DNA of 64,000 nucleotides from Propionispora hippei DSM 15287 (lineage in GTDB: Bacteria > Bacillota > Negativicutes > Propionisporales > Propionisporaceae), in contig NZ_FQZD01000005.1 in assembly GCF_900141835.1 (NCBI RefSeq), positions 124,001 through 188,000 on the forward strand. Reading direction: 5' to 3'. Of the stretch, positions 60,553 through 64,000 are shown piece after piece. Position numbers and translations under genes: made by a program. The notes under the pieces are model-generated. The model was not told where the DNA came from. It saw nothing but the letters and a program-made list of their open reading frames with translations, and did no database searches. Position 1 is the stretch's first letter, and each line of letters begins with the position of its first letter.

Positions 60553-60962
60553 TTGATTTTGTCGATACATAGGTTGATCCGGTAGTTGCCGAATTGCAAA
60601 ATTTCATCCAGGAAATCATTCAGTTCTGTCTCCGAGCCGACGGACAGCTTGAGCCAATAACAGCCTTCCCCGCTGATTCGGCTTGCCTCCCGGACGGAGT
60701 CTTGCTTTTTTATAAAAACATGAAAGTCCCGGTGGTTGGTGGTTTTCATAAAGACGGTGACATAGGAGGTTATGGTTTTCCCCAGTTTGGTTTCATCCAG
60801 CAGCACGGAGTAGCCCCGGATAATACCCTCCTTTTCCAAACGGGCAATCCGGCTGGAGACAGCCTGGCCTGTTAAATGAACCAATTCGCCCATATCGCTG
60901 AACCGCATTTTACAATTGGTTTTTAATAAGCTGATAATGGCTAAATCTGTATGATCAAGCAT
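60549..60962 (-). CDS. Lrp/AsnC-family transcriptional regulator
   Basis: This 137-residue protein has an N-terminal HTH (residues 1-55, MGELVHLTGQAVSSRIARLEKEG) and a C-terminal RAM ligand-binding domain (about 62-137). Such proteins sense amino acids and form octamers. The ATG at 60960-60962 gives the usual family start and follows AAAGGA on the minus strand; an in-frame ATG 24 nt upstream has no ribosome-binding site. It is divergent from the isochorismatase-like gene, the likely target. Confidence 0.9.
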   Translation of the reverse strand: MLDHTDLAIISLLKTNCKMRFSDMGELVHLTGQAVSSRIARLEKEGIIRGYSVLLDETKLGKTITSYVTVFMKTTNHRDFHVFIKKQDSVREASRISGEGCYWLKLSVGSETELNDFLDEILQFGNYRINLCIDKIK

Positions 60963-61092
60963 GTTTTTTATAAATCCTTTCTTCATGAAAGTAGAAGGCT
61001 TTTATCATTTTCACGGCGGAACCGGGTCGGAGGCTATACTTAATTATAACAAGTCGTTAGAACGACTGAAAGAAAATTTGGAGGGAAGCATC

Positions 61093-61650
61093 GTGAAGAG
61101 AGCATTATTGGTGATTGATGTGCAAGAGGAGTATTTTACCGGAGCCTTGCCGGTCACTTATCCGGCCAATAACTTTAGCAATATCCTTGCTGCCGTGGAC
61201 ACAGCCAGTGAGCACCGGGTGCCGGTCATTCTGATTAGGCATGAGGCAACGCAGCCCGGGGCAACAGCCTTTGCCAGAAACAGCCGGGGCTGGGCAATTC
61301 GGGAGGAACTGTTAGCAAAAGACCATCTATGTATTGTTGACAAAAAAATGCCGGGAAGTTTTACCGGGACAGGACTGGAAGAGATTTTAAAAAACTTAGA
61401 TGTTGATACGCTCGTTATTTGCGGTTATATGACCCAGATGTGCTGTGATACTACGGCAAGGCAGGCCGTTCATTTGGGTTTTGCCGTTGAATTTCTGTCT
61501 GATGCCACCGGGACGCTGACTGTCGAAAATGAAGCCGGCAAGATCGCTGCCGGTGACTTGCACCGGGCAATCTTAATAACCCAGGCCATGCGATTTTCCC
61601 AGGTAATAACTACCCGGGAATGGACTGGCCGGCTTGCCGGCAGGGAATAA
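61093..61650 (+). CDS. Isochorismatase-family cysteine hydrolase
   Basis: This 185-residue hydrolase has the Asp-Lys-Cys triad of the family: Asp9 in LVIDVQEEYF, Lys in VDKKMPGSF near 85, and Cys in GYMTQMCCDTTAR near 115. Members hydrolyse amides such as nicotinamide or ureidoacrylate-type compounds. The start is GTG at 61093 after GGAGGGAAG; longer in-frame openings upstream have no ribosome-binding site and run into the promoter region. The divergent Lrp gene probably regulates it. The substrate is unknown. Confidence 0.87.
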   Translation: MKRALLVIDVQEEYFTGALPVTYPANNFSNILAAVDTASEHRVPVILIRHEATQPGATAFARNSRGWAIREELLAKDHLCIVDKKMPGSFTGTGLEEILKNLDVDTLVICGYMTQMCCDTTARQAVHLGFAVEFLSDATGTLTVENEAGKIAAGDLHRAILITQAMRFSQVITTREWTGRLAGRE

Positions 61651-61782
61651 GAGGGGCGATTGGGCAGGAAAGTGAAAGAAATAAAATATCATGAAATTTT
61701 ATAAAATTTTTAAACATATTTTACAGCCTGTTTATATCCGTCCGATAAAATAACCTCATAACAACCAAGGAGGTTATTGCAG

Positions 61783-62409
61783 ATGAATAAGGCAAAACTA
61801 TTGTACGATGTGATCACAACGCTGCGTGGCAAAGAAAACTTACGGGGCACACTGGAAGCAAAACTGGAAAAAGGTCAGACGGTAGTTTTTTCTGTGCGGA
61901 ACGATTTTGAGAAACAACTGGGCGGCGGTAAAACCAAGCTGAAGATGACCACCGAAATGGAGTGTGAAGGACATCCTGGTGGAGGCTGGCATGGTTGCAG
62001 GGGACGGTTTGAACATAACGAAGCCTGGGGGCGGCACCATCATTTTCATGGAGAATTTCATGGAGGGATTAAGGGAAAGCTGGACAGAATAGCTTTTATG
62101 ATCAGTGTTTTCCAGGCTTTGCAAGTGGAAACTCGGGAAGGGCAAGAAACCGTTCTGTCGCTAAACACCAGGGACCTTCCGGAAGATATACGGTGCCTGG
62201 TCCAGGATAAAATACGGCACCGGGGTATGGGTCATCATCACCGGGGAGGCTTTTTGCAAGAGTTCAGCCAGGCCGGTCCGGTTGACGTGCAGATTACCGT
62301 ATTGGTCAATGACAAGGCGGAAGTTAAGCAGGCGTCGATTACGGCTGAAGCTGTTCAAGACGGACAGGAGCGGTTAACAGGGCAGGCGGAAGTGAACTTC
62401 GTCTGGTAA
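61783..62409 (+). CDS. Uncharacterised His-rich cytoplasmic protein
   Basis: This 208-residue protein has two His-rich patches: about 61-93 (His64, 70, 78, 85-87, 89, 93, with Cys61 and Cys72) and 146-153 (His146, 151-153). Gly is abundant around both. Flanking regions look beta-rich and regular. There is no signal peptide or membrane helix. The patches suggest metal binding, but no family is recognised. AAGGAGGT lies 8 nt before the ATG. A 4Fe-4S protein gene starts 12 nt downstream, followed by a two-component system whose kinase also has a His-rich N-terminus. Confidence 0.78.
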   Translation: MNKAKLLYDVITTLRGKENLRGTLEAKLEKGQTVVFSVRNDFEKQLGGGKTKLKMTTEMECEGHPGGGWHGCRGRFEHNEAWGRHHHFHGEFHGGIKGKLDRIAFMISVFQALQVETREGQETVLSLNTRDLPEDIRCLVQDKIRHRGMGHHHRGGFLQEFSQAGPVDVQITVLVNDKAEVKQASITAEAVQDGQERLTGQAEVNFVW

Positions 62410-62421
62410 CAGGCGATCCCT

Positions 62422-62622
62422 ATGCAACTGAAACAGTATTACATTAAACCGGATCTATGCACCGGCTGCCAAGCCTGTCTGGCTGTCTGCCCGTCAGGGG
62501 CTATTCAGGCAACCGGGTCGGGCATACCGGAAATCAGAATGGTTCAGTGCAAGCGCTGCGGCCTTTGCAAGAGAAAGTGCAAGAGCAAGGCGATTGCCTA
62601 TCGTGTACGGCTACAATTTTAG
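62422..62622 (+). CDS. Small 2[4Fe-4S] ferredoxin-like protein
   Basis: This 66-residue protein has one classic cluster motif CTGCQACLAVCP (Cys13, 16, 19, 23) and a second set CKRCGLCKRKCK (Cys43, 46, 49, 53), where Lys replaces the usual Pro after the last Cys. The basic C-terminal half (KRKCKSKAIAYRVR) is unusual for an electron-transfer ferredoxin. The ribosome-binding site is weak, so translation may be coupled to the upstream His-rich protein gene. Confidence 0.85.
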   Translation: MQLKQYYIKPDLCTGCQACLAVCPSGAIQATGSGIPEIRMVQCKRCGLCKRKCKSKAIAYRVRLQF

Positions 62623-62716
62623 ATTGGGCGGAGCGGGCGGAAAGTGTTTTGCACCTCCGCCTGTTTTGCCCTATAATACACTATAGAAGGAAGCTTTAGG
62701 AAAAGAGTGAAAAATC

Positions 62717-63913
62717 ATGATTGGACAGGGGCCGCGTGGGCATGAAGGTCTGCGGTGCAAAGCGGCGCGGCACAGGCGCCGGGCGTTTCATGAACGTTTG
62801 CGCCATATGGAGCAGCACCATTTGCATCATCATGGGAAGTTTTTGCAGCAATACACCTATTTTCGCTATATCCGCCCGGCGGGCATTCTGTTTAGTCTCG
62901 CCGTCTTTTATATCCTGTTCAGTATAACCGGCAGTCAATTGCTTGGCCTGTTGTTTGCCGGGCTGTTGGCCGCCAGGGAAGCGGTCCACTGCTTCTTTTT
63001 CTGGAAATTGGAAAAGAACGTGATCAAACCCATGATTAAGTTAAAGCAGGGGCTGGACGAAGTGGCCCAGGGAAATTATACGATCAAAGTCCGCAATGAT
63101 TTATCCGGTGATTTGGGCAGTGTCATCGACGCTTTTAATGATATGACAGAAAAGCTGTATGCCGGTGAAATCCTGCAAGCCGAATATGAAGAAAACCGCA
63201 AAATGCTGATTGCCAATATATCCCATGATTTAAAGACGCCGATAACGGCCATACAGGGATATACCGAGGCTTTGCTGGAGGGGACGGCTGTGGCGGCTCA
63301 TACAACGGATAAGTATTTGAAAATCATTCATCAAAACAGTGCCTATGTCAATCATTTAATTGATGATCTGTTTCTGTTTGCCAAGCTGGATATGCAAAAG
63401 CTGGAGTTTCAGTTTCAGTGTGTACCGTTTAAAAGTTTTATGGATGACCTGATGGAAGAATATCAATTGGATTTTACGGAACAGGCAATCGCCTTTGACT
63501 ATAATAATGAAATTACCGGGGAAGAACAGGTTAATTTGGATGGAAAACGCTTTCGCCAGGCGATTAACAATATTCTCAGTAATGCGGTTCAGCATAGCGT
63601 AACCCGGCAATTGGCTATCCGGGTAAGAGTATACCGGCAGGTCGAAGGTGTCGGTATTGATATAAGTGATAATGGCCCGGGGATTCCTTCCGATAAGGTG
63701 CCCTTTATATTCGACCGCTTTTACCGTGTCCACACAGAGCGCCCCAAAGAAATGACCGGCAGCGGCCTGGGCCTTGCTATTGCCAGGGAATTGATTGAGG
63801 CTCACGGGGGCCACATTACGGTGGTAAGCACCCTGGACGAAGGAAGCTGTTTTACAATTGAACTGCCGGTCTGGACGGAGAATGAGGAGGAAATACTGTG
63901 CAGCGTGTGCTGA
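62717..63913 (+). CDS. Membrane sensor histidine kinase with His-rich N-terminus
   Basis: This 398-residue kinase has a cytoplasmic N-terminal segment of about 50 residues rich in His and Arg (MEQHHLHHHGK at 31-41) and two close membrane helices (about 55-93) with almost no external loop. HAMP follows, then a HisKA domain with phospho-acceptor near His169 (ISHDLKTPITAIQGY) and an ATPase domain (ILSNAVQHS, DNGPGIP, GSGLGLAIAREL). The short loop fits an intramembrane- or cytoplasm-sensing kinase. It overlaps the response regulator gene by 16 nt. Confidence 0.9.
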   Translation: MIGQGPRGHEGLRCKAARHRRRAFHERLRHMEQHHLHHHGKFLQQYTYFRYIRPAGILFSLAVFYILFSITGSQLLGLLFAGLLAAREAVHCFFFWKLEKNVIKPMIKLKQGLDEVAQGNYTIKVRNDLSGDLGSVIDAFNDMTEKLYAGEILQAEYEENRKMLIANISHDLKTPITAIQGYTEALLEGTAVAAHTTDKYLKIIHQNSAYVNHLIDDLFLFAKLDMQKLEFQFQCVPFKSFMDDLMEEYQLDFTEQAIAFDYNNEITGEEQVNLDGKRFRQAINNILSNAVQHSVTRQLAIRVRVYRQVEGVGIDISDNGPGIPSDKVPFIFDRFYRVHTERPKEMTGSGLGLAIARELIEAHGGHITVVSTLDEGSCFTIELPVWTENEEEILCSVC

Positions 63914-64000
63914 TTATCGAAGATGATCCGGATATTGCCGAGCTTGAGCGGGATTATTTGCAGCTTAACGGCTATAAGGCGGAGATTGTCCATGACGGAG
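63898..64000 (+). CDS. OmpR-type response regulator (3' end outside window)
   Basis: Only the first 34 codons are visible. They start with GTG at 63898 after GAGGAGGA and encode VLIIEDDPDIAELERDYLQL, the acidic pocket of a receiver domain. Pairing with a HisKA-type kinase predicts an OmpR/PhoB output domain, which cannot be seen here. Confidence 0.85.
   Translation, partial: MQRVLIIEDDPDIAELERDYLQLNGYKAEIVHDG

Noticed and set aside
61741-61775. Repeated AACCTCATAACAACCAAGGAGGTTA as a regulatory stem
   Set aside because: The inverted AACCTC/GAGGTT is explained by the strong ribosome-binding site and is only 6 bp long.
1-64000. CRISPR arrays, tRNA or rRNA genes, insertion sequences and prophage
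   Set aside because: No regularly spaced repeats, cloverleaf-type sequence, transposase or phage structural genes were seen on either strand.

Overview
The window looks like about 64 kb of chromosome from a diderm, probably spore-forming Firmicute (class Negativicutes, most likely Sporomusaceae). Three things point there. The porin at 5414-6721 joins a signal peptide, an S-layer-homology (SLH) domain and a beta-barrel, as in OmpM. A second outer-membrane-type barrel lies at 33294-34010. The rest of the gene content is Firmicute-like: a LevR-type sigma-54 activator, MocR regulators, LytS/YesN two-component pairs and sporulation-type kinases. I see no rRNA, tRNA, CRISPR array, insertion sequence or prophage. 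The species assignment is inference.

Layout. (1) 1-6721: a divergently transcribed sigma-54 activator and a cellobiose-type PTS operon (IIA, IIB, 6-phospho-beta-glucosidase, IIC) followed by an SLH porin; between them lie a sigma-54 promoter and a 19-bp perfect inverted repeat. (2) 6950-16413: NUDIX hydrolase, 2[4Fe-4S] ferredoxin, an aminotransferase, two EamA exporters each divergent from a regulator (MocR, LysR), and recQ overlapping the MocR gene. (3) 16557-25300, minus strand: an eight-gene peptide-import operon (oppBCDF, a beta-lactamase-fold serine hydrolase, oppA, an LD-carboxypeptidase, an M20 hydrolase), best read as uptake and recycling of cell-wall peptides. (4) 25867-30098: a signalling cluster with a PAS kinase, an acyltransferase fused to a cyclic-nucleotide-binding-like domain, a variant HD-GYP protein and a receiver lacking its phospho-acceptor Asp. 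(5) 30253-42440: exonuclease III, fumC behind a Fur-box-like palindrome, a PduO-type adenosyltransferase, an outer-membrane barrel, an NSS symporter, an M16C protease and the oxidative pentose phosphate operon zwf-pgl-gnd. (6) 42683-53400: a LytS/YesN pair plus a lipoprotein with two tandem sugar-binding domains, then a YtfQRT-YjfF-type furanose ABC transporter and a mutarotase-like protein. (7) 53612-64000: a chemoreceptor, a MocR regulator and an aminotransferase, an uncharacterised Ala-rich protein, dapA, an Lrp regulator divergent from an isochorismatase-like hydrolase, and a His-rich protein/4Fe-4S protein/two-component operon cut by the window end.

Several regions read as complete circuits. 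The sigma-54 activator probably senses PTS sugar flux and drives the cellobiose operon, and the neighbouring porin may be its outer-membrane entry route. The tandem sugar-binding lipoprotein most likely feeds ligand information to the LytS/YesN pair that would activate the adjacent ABC transporter. Two families of dispersed non-coding repeats occur: a 133-174 bp element with terminal inverted repeats (1518-1650 and 23278-23451, both apparently in transcribed leader or intercistronic DNA), and a roughly 38-bp motif (25619-25656 and 58564-58602).
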